Shown piece after piece: positions 55,943 through 64,000 of a stretch of DNA of 64,000 bases. The notes below the pieces were generated by a model. That model was given only the letters and a program-made list of their open reading frames with translations. It was not told the origin of the DNA and searched no databases. Each line of letters starts with the position of its first letter. Positions within the stretch are counted from its first letter, which is position 1. The DNA lies in the NCBI RefSeq assembly GCF_034092465.1, contig NZ_CP139303.1, forward strand, positions 1,640,865 through 1,704,864, given 5' to 3'. The DNA comes from Prochlorococcus sp. MIT 1223 (GTDB lineage: Bacteria; Cyanobacteriota; Cyanobacteriia; PCC-6307; Cyanobiaceae). A program made the translations under genes and the position numbers.

Positions 55943-56828
55943 TTAACGTTCCTTTATTCCCATCAATTAAGGCAGGTCTTCCCATGGGAATTGCGGCATT
56001 CCCACAACAATGACCAATTGGAAGTTTTCCGATTACTGGAATGCCAAGATCAAAACATCTTTCTTTGAGAACCTCTTCTAAAACAAATGAGCTTTTTGTC
56101 TTATTACTCTCCTCTTCTACACAGTTATTAAAATCTCCAAATGCTAGTCCTGAAATTTTAGTTAACAAACCAGTTAGTCGCCAATGTGTAAGCATACGAT
56201 CAATTCTATAGGGCTCTTCATTCGTATCTTCCAATATTAAAATAGCCCCTTCTAAATTAGGCATATGTCTACTTCCAATGAGATGTGTCCCGACAGTTAA
56301 ATTAGCTGCAACTAAAGGCCCAGATGCTCTTCCCCCAACCCATGCTTCTCCACGAAGTTCAGGTACTGAGGAGCCAAACAAGATAGCTTTCAATCTTTCT
56401 TTACTCCAATCCGGTTCATATCCCAATGATGTAACGAGTGGGCCATGTATCCCCCCATCGTATCCCTCCGATAGTCTTGACAAGAGAATTGATGTTATAT
56501 CGGAGAACCCAAGTAGCCATCCATTCTCCCAAGCTTGTGGCCGTTCGAGTAGCCGTGCTGCGCCCCATCCGCCTCGTGTGAAAGCAATTAGTGCAGTTTT
56601 AATTTTGGGATGAAGTTGATCATATCTAAAATCATCGCTCCCTGCTAAGTAGCCCCAGGGTTCAAATTGTGTAACTGATGAACGACAGACTAACCCCCAT
56701 CCTTGCAAAACCTTTAGACCTTCTGACAAGGAATTTTCATCATCTAAAGGAGAACTAATTGAGATGGCAATAAATTCATCTCCTCTTTTGAGTGGAGGCG
56801 CAGTATTTTTTGAATGAATTTTAACCAT
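55929..56828 (-). CDS. ldcA: LD-carboxypeptidase (muramoyltetrapeptide carboxypeptidase)
   Basis: Serine peptidase of the S66 family that trims the terminal D-Ala from recycled muropeptides in the cytosol. The 299-aa product shows the nucleophile in [11 protein letters not shown], the catalytic glutamate in [18 protein letters not shown], and the histidine in [28 protein letters not shown] supports the family. It overlaps ispD by 14 nt, tail to tail, and lies 8 nt after ubiA. Confidence 0.9.
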   Translation of the reverse strand: MVKIHSKNTAPPLKRGDEFIAISISSPLDDENSLSEGLKVLQGWGLVCRSSVTQFEPWGYLAGSDDFRYDQLHPKIKTALIAFTRGGWGAARLLERPQAWENGWLLGFSDITSILLSRLSEGYDGGIHGPLVTSLGYEPDWSKERLKAILFGSSVPELRGEAWVGGRASGPLVAANLTVGTHLIGSRHMPNLEGAILILEDTNEEPYRIDRMLTHWRLTGLLTKISGLAFGDFNNCVEEESNKTKSSFVLEEVLKERCFDLGIPVIGKLPIGHCCGNAAIPMGRPALIDGNKGTLTICS

Positions 56829-56836
56829 TGACTCCT

Positions 56837-57757
56837 TTAAAGTCTTCCTAAGACTAATCCAAACAAGATTAATCCCCCGAGTTTTACTTGATTGCTAAAA
56901 TGCTTTCCATAACTCTTAGATTGAAGGTCTAAGAGCAAGATTTCTCTTTGCATTCCAATAGTTGCTATAAGCCAAAAAGGCCAGAAAAATAAATTTACGT
57001 TTGCGCTAAAAGCACTTATGGCTATTAATAATGAGGTTAATGCGTAGCTAATTGATACTGGCCGAATAATCTCTCCTTTTAAAGATAGTGCACTACTATT
57101 AATTCCTAGGATTTCATCATCATTCTTATCAGACATTGCATAGACTGTGTCAAAACCAAAAGTCCAAATCATTGTTCCTATCCAGCATGATAATAAATCT
57201 AAATTTGGTTCTATACCTTGCTGAATTGCTGCCCAAGGAATAAGAACAGAGAATCCCCAACAAATTGAAAGTATGGCTTGAGGGTATTTGAACCATCTTT
57301 TTGTAGATGGATAAATAATGATTATTGGTAATGCTAATAAAGAGAGCTGTAGACAAAGCACTCTACTCCCAACCGGTAGAGAAATAACTACGAGAAGACT
57401 TAAGAAAAACATTAGGCATAATAGGCCCCATGCAGTAGATGTTTTGACAGTACCAATCGCTAAGGGCCTTGCTTTTGTGCGGTTAACTTGCTGGTCAATC
57501 TTCTGATCCCAAAGATCATTTGCTATACAACCAGCGCCACTAATAAAAACGGTGCCTGCAATAATTAAAATTGTCATCCCCAGACTTGGTGGAGCATTAG
57601 GTGCTAGCCATAGAGCCCAACCGGCCGGAAGAAGAAGAATTAATCTACCGGTTGGTTTGTTCCATCTCAAAAGTTCAATTAGTGTTTTAGTTTCTTTCTT
57701 AAAACTTGAAGTTCTGAAAAGTTTGTGTATTTGCAAAAGATTAGACATTTTCTTCAC
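56837..57757 (-). CDS. ubiA: 4-hydroxybenzoate polyprenyltransferase-like protein
   Basis: 306-aa UbiA-family prenyltransferase with about eight helices. The Asp-rich motifs are NDLWDQKIDQQVNRTKARPL (near 83-102) and YAMSDKNDDEILGINSSA (near 205). In cyanobacteria the homolog prenylates 4-hydroxybenzoate for plastoquinone-9. The start may be the Met at 57757 or the one at 57748. It is on the same strand as ldcA and divergent from ppx across 48 nt. Confidence 0.9.
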   Translation of the reverse strand: MKKMSNLLQIHKLFRTSSFKKETKTLIELLRWNKPTGRLILLLPAGWALWLAPNAPPSLGMTILIIAGTVFISGAGCIANDLWDQKIDQQVNRTKARPLAIGTVKTSTAWGLLCLMFFLSLLVVISLPVGSRVLCLQLSLLALPIIIIYPSTKRWFKYPQAILSICWGFSVLIPWAAIQQGIEPNLDLLSCWIGTMIWTFGFDTVYAMSDKNDDEILGINSSALSLKGEIIRPVSISYALTSLLIAISAFSANVNLFFWPFWLIATIGMQREILLLDLQSKSYGKHFSNQVKLGGLILFGLVLGRL

Positions 57758-57805
57758 AGTTAAAGTCTCAGATGTCAGAGTGTCTTTATCTAGGATCTAG
57801 ATAAA

Positions 57806-59443
57806 ATGCCAGGAAATGAATCAGGCACTTATTTGGCTGAAAACTCTCAAGATAATAATTCTCGGTTAACTCAGTCGGGAAAAATAATTTATGTTGGAGC
57901 AATTGATATAGGAACTAATTCCACACATCTCTTGATCGCTGCTGTGGATACCTTTTTGCAAACATTCAGCATTGAATTTGCGGAGAAGTCAACAACAAGG
58001 CTAGGTGAAAAGGATCCGTTATCGGGAAAACTTACTGATATTGCTATATCAAGAACTTTAGAAACATTAAAAAGATTCAAAGACCTTGCTGAAAGTTATA
58101 ACGTAGAGAATCTTCTTACTGCTGCTACTAGTGCTGTTAGAGAAGCTCCTAATGGAGATCATTTTGTAGATCTAGCAAAAGATAAGATTGATTTAGATAT
58201 TGAAATTATCAGTGGGACAGAAGAAGCCAGATTGATTTATCTAGGTGTTATTTCAGGGATGCAATTTGAGAATCGCCCACATCTATTAATTGATATTGGA
58301 GGAGGTTCTACGGAGTTGATTCTTGCTGATGCTAATGATTCAAAAGCTTTGACTAGCACTAAAATAGGAGCAGTTAGATTGAAAAGAGATTTTGTAAATA
58401 AAGAACCTCTATCATTGAAGGATCATGAATTTTTAAAAACCTATATTCAAGGTTCTTTTGAGCCTGCAGTAGATAAAATTTCTCGTCGTATAAAATCTGG
58501 CAAGCCACCTTTAATGGTTGCTACAAGTGGAACAGCAATGGCGATTGGTTCATTACTTATTAGTCAATTCAAAACGCATAAAACTAAGTTACAAGGTTAT
58601 AAAGTCTCGAAGTTAGGGTTAGACCAATTAGCTGAAAATATATTGAAGATGGATTCTGATCAGCTTAGGAAGCTAACACCTTTAAGTGAAAGAAGGGCGG
58701 AAATAATAGTTCCAGGGATTTTAATTCTTCAAACAATTATGAAAATGATGGAAGTAGAAGAAGTTATTTTGAGTGAAAGAGCTCTAAGGGAAGGATTAGT
58801 CGTTGATTGGATGTTTAGAAATGGTTTCCTACAAGATCGATTTAGTTTACAAGGCAGTATTAGGCAACGTACCGTGCTGCATCAGGCCAAAAGATTTGGA
58901 GTAAATCTTATTCGATCTGAAAAAGTTGCGAAATATGCATTAACTCTCTATGATAATACCAAGGGTGTTTTACATTCAGATGATGGAAAAGGTAGAGAAT
59001 TGCTTTGGGCCGCCTCTATTTTGCATTGCTGTGGTCAGCATATAAATCTAGCTTCATATCACAAGCATTCATGGTATTTAATAAGACATGGAGAGTTATT
59101 GGGCTACTCTCAGTTAGAACATTTTATGGTTGCAGGGATAGCAAGGTATCACCGAAAAAGTTTCCCTAAAAAACGACATGAAGCTTGGCAATGTATAGAT
59201 AGCAGAATTCAGAGAAAAGTTGTTTCCGAGATGTCAATGCTTTTACGATTGTCAGCCTCTTTAGATAGAAGACCAGAGCCTGTCCTTTCGTCTATTGAGG
59301 TTGAGGCGAAAAACAATGAAGTTATAATAAAACTCATACCCGTAGATGCTGAAAAGAATTTAGGACTTGAGAAATGGAGCATTAAGAATATATTGGAATA
59401 TTGCGGTGAAAATATCAAGCCAAGTTTCAGGATTTTATCTTGA
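57806..59443 (+). CDS. ppx: Exopolyphosphatase / Ppx-GppA phosphatase
   Basis: 545-aa protein. The N-terminal ASKHA domain has VGAIDIGTNSTHLLIAA and a second phosphate loop LIDIGGGSTELIL. The C-terminal region (from about 320) has the HD-type domain with ASILHCCGQHINLASYH and VAGIARYHRKSFP. It hydrolyses polyphosphate ends or pppGpp; length fits full Ppx. It converges on the RodZ-like gene with 5 nt between. Confidence 0.92.
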   Translation: MPGNESGTYLAENSQDNNSRLTQSGKIIYVGAIDIGTNSTHLLIAAVDTFLQTFSIEFAEKSTTRLGEKDPLSGKLTDIAISRTLETLKRFKDLAESYNVENLLTAATSAVREAPNGDHFVDLAKDKIDLDIEIISGTEEARLIYLGVISGMQFENRPHLLIDIGGGSTELILADANDSKALTSTKIGAVRLKRDFVNKEPLSLKDHEFLKTYIQGSFEPAVDKISRRIKSGKPPLMVATSGTAMAIGSLLISQFKTHKTKLQGYKVSKLGLDQLAENILKMDSDQLRKLTPLSERRAEIIVPGILILQTIMKMMEVEEVILSERALREGLVVDWMFRNGFLQDRFSLQGSIRQRTVLHQAKRFGVNLIRSEKVAKYALTLYDNTKGVLHSDDGKGRELLWAASILHCCGQHINLASYHKHSWYLIRHGELLGYSQLEHFMVAGIARYHRKSFPKKRHEAWQCIDSRIQRKVVSEMSMLLRLSASLDRRPEPVLSSIEVEAKNNEVIIKLIPVDAEKNLGLEKWSIKNILEYCGENIKPSFRILS

Positions 59444-59448
59444 AACTT

Positions 59449-59958
59449 CTAAAATATAGAATTAGATTGATTTTTATTAGAAATAGATTTAAGAGAAATA
59501 TCATTAGTTTTATTTGAAGAATTATTGAAATTTTCAATATATTTAGTTAAAAGAATTGAGGAAGTTAATCCTAAGACCCCTGAGAAAACAATAACTAGAG
59601 GCACTAAATTCGGTTTTTCTGTTGCTGTTTTTTCTTCAATTTTCTCTTCGTATAGACTATTCATTGAGATTTTTCGGCCTTTTAGTTCTTCAAGTATAAA
59701 ATCAGTTTGTAAACCTAGCTTTTCAGAAATCCTTCTAACCATTGCTTTAATGAATACTTCTTCAGGTAGGAGTTCCTCTTGTCCGTTTTCCAGGGCTAAG
59801 ATCTGTTCTTCTCCAATCCTTAAACTGTTTGCAAGATCTTTAATAGAAAGATTTCTTCCTTGGCGGGCCTCTTTGATAAAGGCACCAACTTTTTCTAGTG
59901 GAGTTTTATTCTCGTCATAATTGAGATTATTTGCTTTTTGTGTGCGTATTATATCCAC
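59449..59958 (-). CDS. HTH-domain single-span membrane protein (RodZ-like)
   Basis: 169-aa protein. The N-terminal half has an Xre-type helix-turn-helix (GAFIKEARQGRNLSIKDLAN ... ILALENGQEELLPEEVFIKA). A transmembrane helix follows near residues 116-137 (LVPLVIVFSGVLGLTSSILL), then a short Ser/Asn-rich tail. This order is that of RodZ, which links MreB to the elongation machinery, but the periplasmic domain is very short. No mreB is nearby. The role in shape control is inferred. Confidence 0.75.
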   Translation of the reverse strand: MDIIRTQKANNLNYDENKTPLEKVGAFIKEARQGRNLSIKDLANSLRIGEEQILALENGQEELLPEEVFIKAMVRRISEKLGLQTDFILEELKGRKISMNSLYEEKIEEKTATEKPNLVPLVIVFSGVLGLTSSILLTKYIENFNNSSNKTNDISLKSISNKNQSNSIF

Positions 59959-60121
59959 CGAAATTTATACAATTATTTTTATTCTAATCAAAAATCAATC
60001 TTTAGCCTGAATTGGCTTTAAAGGTTTAAATTGTTTATAAATTTTTTCTAATATGATTTTATTTTTTAAACCATACAATTTAACCTTTCAAATTCCTCCT
60101 ATTCCTATTTAGGTTTAGTAA

Positions 60122-60164
60122 ACTTTCATAAAATTAATTAAGATCTTAGGACACTTATGAAAGT
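60122..60164. repeat. 10-bp inverted repeat in the gap before cobM
   Basis: ACTTTCATAA at 60122-60131 and TTATGAAAGT at 60155-60164 are perfect inverse copies with 23 nt between. The 227-nt gap from 59959 to 60185 is otherwise AT-rich and holds no gene I can support. It lies upstream of the RodZ-like gene and downstream of cobM. It may be a weak hairpin or an operator. Confidence 0.4.
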
Positions 60165-60185
60165 ACTAATCCTGAAAGAACTTAT

Positions 60186-60938
60186 TTAATTTAATCTAAA
60201 AAGATGATTGTGAGATTTGTCGTATAATTTTGACCGTTTATCCTTTGTATTAAATGCTGGACTGATTATATAAATTGTAGTTCTAATTAAACCCTTTTCT
60301 TTTGATTTGGCTGCCATCTGTTTAAGAGGTACAACTGTCAACCATTCATCTTCCCAGCTAACTCTGTATCCAATGGCTACTGGAGTATCATGGGGATAAT
60401 ATTTTAATAAAGTTTCTTCAACTTCTTCAACGTGTCTTGCGCTTAGATAAAGGCATAATGATGATCTGAGACAAGCAAGTTTTTCTAGCTTTTCTCTCTC
60501 TGGTGTACCTGTTCTTCCACTCGCACGGCTAAGAATAATGGTTTGAGTTATTCCAGGTATAGTTAGTTCTGCTTGTAATGCTGCCGCAGTTGCCTGATAT
60601 GCACTTATCCCTGGTATTACTTCTACATCGATTTCGGCTTGCTTGATTAAGTTGATTTGTTCTGTTAAAGCTCCAAAAAGACATGGGTCGCCATCATGAA
60701 GCCTAACTACCTTTTTCCCTGACTTAGCCTTTTTAATTAATATTCTCAGAATTTCTTCAAGAGTTAAAGAGCCTGAAGGGATTCGCTCGCAATTGTTTTG
60801 TGATAATTCTAGAAGCCTTGGAGGTATCAAGGAATCTGTCCAAACCAGCACCTCGGCCTCTTCTATTCGATTTAAAGCTCGTTGGGTTATTAGGTCTAGG
60901 GCTCCAGGACCAGCTCCAACTATTGAAATCTTTCTCAC
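60186..60938 (-). CDS. cobM: Precorrin-4 C11-methyltransferase
   Basis: SAM-dependent tetrapyrrole methylase of the corrin ring pathway. The 250-aa product has the N-terminal VGAGPGALDLITQRAL, HDGDPCLFGAL, the PGISAYQATAAALQAELT block and YLSARHVEEVEETLL, typical for CobM/CbiF. The start is a GTG at 60938 that shares its G with the lgt stop TAG, so the two genes are translationally coupled. It fits B12 synthesis by the same organism as the CobT-like gene. Confidence 0.93.
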   Translation of the reverse strand: MRKISIVGAGPGALDLITQRALNRIEEAEVLVWTDSLIPPRLLELSQNNCERIPSGSLTLEEILRILIKKAKSGKKVVRLHDGDPCLFGALTEQINLIKQAEIDVEVIPGISAYQATAAALQAELTIPGITQTIILSRASGRTGTPEREKLEKLACLRSSLCLYLSARHVEEVEETLLKYYPHDTPVAIGYRVSWEDEWLTVVPLKQMAAKSKEKGLIRTTIYIISPAFNTKDKRSKLYDKSHNHLFRLN

Positions 60939-61858
60939 TAAAAGTTTTGATTTGTGTTTGTTTTGTGGAGAATCTTTTCCTCTCGTCGTTTATAGACCCA
61001 CGAGAGACCAAGAACTCCTATGACAATTAACAATAAGCTAATTAATTGAGCGACTCTAATACCCCCTTCACAAAAAGGAGGAATTGAATTTATACAAAGA
61101 GGATCTATCCTTAAGCCCTCAATCCATAGTCTTCCAAGGCTATAATTGATTAAATAGATAAAAGTTAAAGTGCCAAAAGGCAAAAGTAATTTACCCTTTG
61201 ACTCGCATTGGAATAAGTAGATCAAAGTTAGAAAAATCAAGAAATTCCATATTGACTCATATAGAAATGTTGGGTGAAAGTATTCTTGATTGCTAAATAT
61301 CAAAGGCCTTTCGTTAATAGGAATAAATAGCTTCCAAGGTAGTGAGGTAGGGGTTCCAAAGGCTTCATTATTAAAGAAATTTCCCCAACGACCTATAGAT
61401 TGCCCTAGCGCTAAAGAAGGCACTAAAACATCTAATACATTCCAGAAATTCTTCAGCCTAAGTTTGCAAAATAATATTACTGAGATAAATCCTCCTATTA
61501 ATGCGCCATGTATAGCAATACCCCCTCCCCATATCTCTAATATGCTTGGGAATGGAACTTGTAGGCCAAATAAATTTATATGAGACCAAAAATATAATCC
61601 GCTATAATTTCTCCATTCAAATATTACGTAATAAACTCTTGCCCCTATTATTGAGCTTAATATAAGAATCGGTAAAAGATCATTGATTAAGCCTTTTTCT
61701 AAAGCTCTTCTCTTGGCTAAATAACTTGATAAATTAAGTCCAATTATTACTGAAACTGCAATTAAGAATCCATACCATCTTAAAGCTATTGGTCCAGATC
61801 TTAATATTTCAGCACCTGGTGATTTAAGAAATGCAAGTATAAAAACATTCTCCATCAT
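60938..61858 (-). CDS. lgt: Prolipoprotein diacylglyceryl transferase
   Basis: Inner-membrane enzyme that puts diacylglycerol on the lipobox cysteine of prolipoproteins. The 306-aa protein has seven helices, the conserved [30 protein letters not shown] and the Lgt signature [17 protein letters not shown], followed by HPTFLYE. It precedes cobM on the same strand and follows petA by 16 nt. Confidence 0.95.
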   Translation of the reverse strand: MMENVFILAFLKSPGAEILRSGPIALRWYGFLIAVSVIIGLNLSSYLAKRRALEKGLINDLLPILILSSIIGARVYYVIFEWRNYSGLYFWSHINLFGLQVPFPSILEIWGGGIAIHGALIGGFISVILFCKLRLKNFWNVLDVLVPSLALGQSIGRWGNFFNNEAFGTPTSLPWKLFIPINERPLIFSNQEYFHPTFLYESIWNFLIFLTLIYLFQCESKGKLLLPFGTLTFIYLINYSLGRLWIEGLRIDPLCINSIPPFCEGGIRVAQLISLLLIVIGVLGLSWVYKRREEKILHKTNTNQNF

Positions 61859-61874
61859 TAAAAATTAAATCGAT

Positions 61875-62807
61875 CTAAATACCCTCTGCTGCTTGAACTT
61901 TTTCTACTTGCTTTTTCTTTAGAACTAGCATTATTTGTGATAGAGCAACACCTGCGAAGAATACTACTAGTCCAATAACTCGTGCATAACTTTGTAAAAC
62001 TATTTCAGTATCTACTTGTCCAAATCCTCCAACATTTGGATTTTCAGTTAGAGGTTCGCCTTCCTCAATTTGATCTCCAACACTAACTATCAGAGTTGGT
62101 CCTGCAGGTATGTTTTCCGTTTTAACTTCTCCTCCATTAGTGTTAATAGCAATAACTTGAGATCCATCGTCTGAAGGTTCTATTGATATTATTTCTCCAG
62201 AATTTCCGCTGTTATAAACATTGTTATTGCTTTTGTCTCCAGTTGGATAAACCTGGCCTCTACCTCTATTCCCTCCTACATGAATTGCATATTTTCCAAA
62301 GTGAATATTTTTATTTGTTTTTGGGTTGGGAGATAGTACAGGAAATACTATTTCTTTATTTTGATCTCCTGGCAATGGTCCGACAAGAATAATGTTGTCT
62401 TTCTCTTCGCTGTACTCACTGAAATAGACGCCTTGAGTTTCTTCTTTTATTTCTTCAGTCCAACGGTCTTGTGGTGCAAGTTTAAATCCATCAGGAAGCA
62501 TTACGACTGCACCTACTTGCAATGGAACTTTTGAGCCATCAGCTCCAATTTCTTCGGTTCCATTCTTATAAGGAATCTTAACTACTGCTTTGAAAACACT
62601 ATCTGCCGCAACTGCTTGAGGTACTTCAGCCTGAGTCTTCATATTCGCGAGATGGCAATTTGCACAAACAATTTTGCCAGTAGCTTCTCGTGGATTTTCA
62701 TAGTTTTGCTGAGCCCAAAAGGGGTAAGCAAAAGTTGCAGAAGGTGCTATGAATACTGCTATTCCTATCAGAAATGAACTTAGAAGGATTGTTATTGAGC
62801 GTCGCAT
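61875..62807 (-). CDS. petA: Apocytochrome f
   Basis: c-type cytochrome of the b6f complex, in the thylakoid lumen with one C-terminal anchor. From the ATG at 62807 the protein is 310 aa, the usual length, with a signal peptide ([11 protein letters not shown] ... SATFA) and the mature N-terminus YPFWAQ at 28, whose tyrosine is the sixth heme ligand. The heme site CANCH is at 48-52. The C-terminal helix reads [20 protein letters not shown]. An ATG at 62846 with a GGGGTGAT sequence before it is an alternative start, adding 13 residues. petC ends 45 nt upstream. Confidence 0.94.
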   Translation of the reverse strand: MRRSITILLSSFLIGIAVFIAPSATFAYPFWAQQNYENPREATGKIVCANCHLANMKTQAEVPQAVAADSVFKAVVKIPYKNGTEEIGADGSKVPLQVGAVVMLPDGFKLAPQDRWTEEIKEETQGVYFSEYSEEKDNIILVGPLPGDQNKEIVFPVLSPNPKTNKNIHFGKYAIHVGGNRGRGQVYPTGDKSNNNVYNSGNSGEIISIEPSDDGSQVIAINTNGGEVKTENIPAGPTLIVSVGDQIEEGEPLTENPNVGGFGQVDTEIVLQSYARVIGLVVFFAGVALSQIMLVLKKKQVEKVQAAEGI

Positions 62808-62851
62808 TTTTTTTAATTTAGATTTAGAGAAGCTTTCTTTGATCATCAATA

Positions 62852-63388
62852 TCACCCCCACCAGGGTTGATTGCCTGTTCGGAAGTCTGTCTCAGTCCAC
62901 TGACTTACCAGTACATTGTCATCTTCAATTGAAACGTGAGCAAGAGCTAGAGATAGCGGCGCTGGCCCTCTTACTACTTTGCCAGTTGAATCATATTGAC
63001 TTCCATGGCATGGACATTTGAATTTATTTTCTCCATTGTTCCAGGGCACCACGCACCCTAAGTGTGTGCAAATTGCATTAATGCCATAGTCGGTAATTGC
63101 CTCTGGACCTTCAACAATTAAATAAGTGGGATCGCCTTTTAAGCCTTGAACAAGGCTTCGATCTCCTACTGCATGATTGGATAACCAGCCACTTGCTGTT
63201 ACAGCATTGCCTAATTCATCCTTTGCAGAACTTCCTCCACCACCTCCTCCCGCTCTTAAAGGCGTGAAGTAATTAGCAACTGGGTACAAAGCGCCTAGCG
63301 CAACACCAGTCACTGTCCCAAAGGTAAGTAGGTTCATGAACTGCCTCCTGCCCATTGAGGGCACATCTGAGGCGGTCATTTGTGTCAT
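62852..63388 (-). CDS. petC: Cytochrome b6f Rieske iron-sulfur protein
   Basis: 178-aa Rieske protein with a twin-arginine-type N-terminus (MGRRQFMN, 12-19) and one N-terminal helix. After the flexible glycine hinge (RAGGGGGG) the soluble domain carries the [2Fe-2S] ligands C107 and H109 (CTHLGC) and C125 and H128 (CPCHGS), with the disulfide cysteines C112 and C127. It transfers electrons from plastoquinol to cytochrome f. It is the first gene of petC-petA and divergent from the DUF3067 gene. Confidence 0.96.
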   Translation of the reverse strand: MTQMTASDVPSMGRRQFMNLLTFGTVTGVALGALYPVANYFTPLRAGGGGGGSSAKDELGNAVTASGWLSNHAVGDRSLVQGLKGDPTYLIVEGPEAITDYGINAICTHLGCVVPWNNGENKFKCPCHGSQYDSTGKVVRGPAPLSLALAHVSIEDDNVLVSQWTETDFRTGNQPWWG

Positions 63389-63484
63389 TACTGATGTTCA
63401 CCTGAGTCAGAATATAAACCAGCGTGGATTCAAGATGGGCTTTTCTTGTTGCACCTACAGGGTTTTTGATGTTGAGGATTCAAA

Positions 63485-63814
63485 TTGTTAGATAATCAAA
63501 TCCCTTTGACAGCAGAGGAAGTAATTAATTGCTTCCGAAATAGGTGGGGTGTTACCTATGACATTCAGCTAATGGTCCGAAACAATTACCTTTATTTTCA
63601 GATAATGTGGGGATATTTAGAGCAGCAGTCTTTCCCCCTGAATGAGGAAGATTTTAATGTTCATATAAATGAAATTTTGGAAATTGTTAATCGAACCGGT
63701 CAGGCTGAAGTGGTTAGAGTTTGGATGAACAAGGTAGGAGCAAAACCGAGAATAGGAAGAGCTCTTACTCTGCAGTTGAAGGGGGACGAAAGATTGGAGG
63801 AGTTTGTCCTTTGA
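63485..63814 (+). CDS. DUF3067 family protein
   Basis: 109-aa soluble protein. The pattern RNRWGVTYDIQLMVRNNYLY, IMWGYLEQQSFPL and the C-terminal GRALTLQLKGDERLEEFVL match the small DUF3067 family of cyanobacteria and plastids; a role in Rieske or thylakoid protein biogenesis has been suggested for plant relatives, which I cannot test here. The start is a TTG at 63485. It is divergent from petC. Its 3' end overlaps the tatC reading frame by 50 nt. Confidence 0.8.
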   Translation: MLDNQIPLTAEEVINCFRNRWGVTYDIQLMVRNNYLYFQIMWGYLEQQSFPLNEEDFNVHINEILEIVNRTGQAEVVRVWMNKVGAKPRIGRALTLQLKGDERLEEFVL

Positions 63815-64000
63815 ACTTTTCTGTAAATGCAACCATCCCTACACCGAACAAAAATAAGGCACTTATTGCTGCTGCCAGTAAAAGCATTGTGACTGGATCA
63901 GTTGAAGGTGTAAGGACAGCTCCAGCAAGGGCTGAGCCCATTACAACCCAGCGCCAACTTGAGAGCATTTTTTTTGATTGAACAATTCCTAAAGTTCCTA
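63765..64000 (-). CDS. tatC: Sec-independent protein translocase TatC, C-terminal part (cut by window edge)
   Basis: The minus-strand frame is open to the right edge; about 77 residues are visible. It reads GTLGIVQSKKMLSSWRWVV, then VLTPSTDPVTMLLLAAAISA, which is the conserved TatC cytoplasmic/TM5-TM6 segment, followed by a last helix (LFLFGVGMVAF) and a short tail. TatC is the receptor for twin-arginine substrates such as the Rieske protein encoded nearby. The internal Met at 63968 is not the start. It overlaps the 3' end of the convergent DUF3067 gene by 50 nt. Confidence 0.85.
   Translation of the reverse strand, partial: GTLGIVQSKKMLSSWRWVVMGSALAGAVLTPSTDPVTMLLLAAAISALFLFGVGMVAFTEKFKGQTPPIFRPPSTAE

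Noticed and set aside
62749-63021. 90-aa plus-strand frame over petA/petC
   Set aside because: Antisense to two well-identified genes with intact cofactor ligands.

Overview
The window reads as an AT-rich, tightly packed genome segment from a marine picocyanobacterium, most likely a low-light-adapted Prochlorococcus. Direct signs are oxygenic-photosynthesis genes (chlG, petA, petC, petP-like, ndhB, VIPP1, a small Hli protein), a cyanobacterial AbrB, a phylloquinone-type MenG, very short intergenic gaps, many GTG/TTG starts and small clade-type proteins. The strain assignment is inference; no database search was possible.

Layout. 1-3606: minus-strand cell-wall/division block (ftsQ partial, hypothetical, ddl, miaB, tRNA-His). 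3784-6419: a translationally coupled CodA-like amidohydrolase and GlcD-like flavoprotein on the plus strand. 6416-10349 (minus): folC, argD directly behind tRNA-Leu(CAA), murA. 10641-13819 (plus): SpoU-type rRNA methylase, lpd, trpC, meeting a tiny convergent hli gene. 13991-15240: small proteins and an Nfu-type Fe-S scaffold. 15314-19821: mqo, lepA, a 52-aa membrane protein and an ABC permease. 19850-25000: trmH, a secreted peptide with a short upstream ORF, a TPR-sulfotransferase, and an SLH-porin with a strong terminator and a Fur-box-like site. 25146-33271: rsmB, PBP1-type enzyme, chlG, petP-like, hisF, menG, DciA-like protein, vipp1, birA. 33286-43739: ABC ATPase, ndhB, topA followed by a co-directional run (lipoprotein, DUF2232-type protein, CobT-like protein, binding lipoprotein), an Fe-S aldo/keto reductase, ribE. 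43761-49493: abrB and the complete cytochrome oxidase set (ctaCDE minus, ctaAB plus). 49579-54302: ABC-2 exporter with an adjacent low-complexity protein, a solitary groEL, a 59-aa membrane protein. 54305-64000: fabG, ispD, ldcA, ubiA, ppx, RodZ-like, cobM, lgt, petA-petC, DUF3067 protein and the C-terminal part of tatC.

Functionally most of the window is core metabolism: peptidoglycan (ddl, murA, PBP, ldcA, ftsQ), respiration and photosynthetic electron flow (cta genes, ndhB, petA/C, mqo, ubiA, menG), cofactors (folC, birA, ribE, cobM, CobT-like, ispD) and RNA modification (miaB, rsmB, trmH, SpoU). No insertion sequence, prophage, CRISPR array or integrase was seen. No convincing new multi-gene system was found. 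The better candidates for follow-up are regulatory or small: the tRNA-Leu/argD junction, the hairpin plus upstream ORF before a secreted peptide, the Fur-like site upstream of the porin, the inverted repeat before abrB, and the unassigned amidohydrolase/flavoprotein pair.
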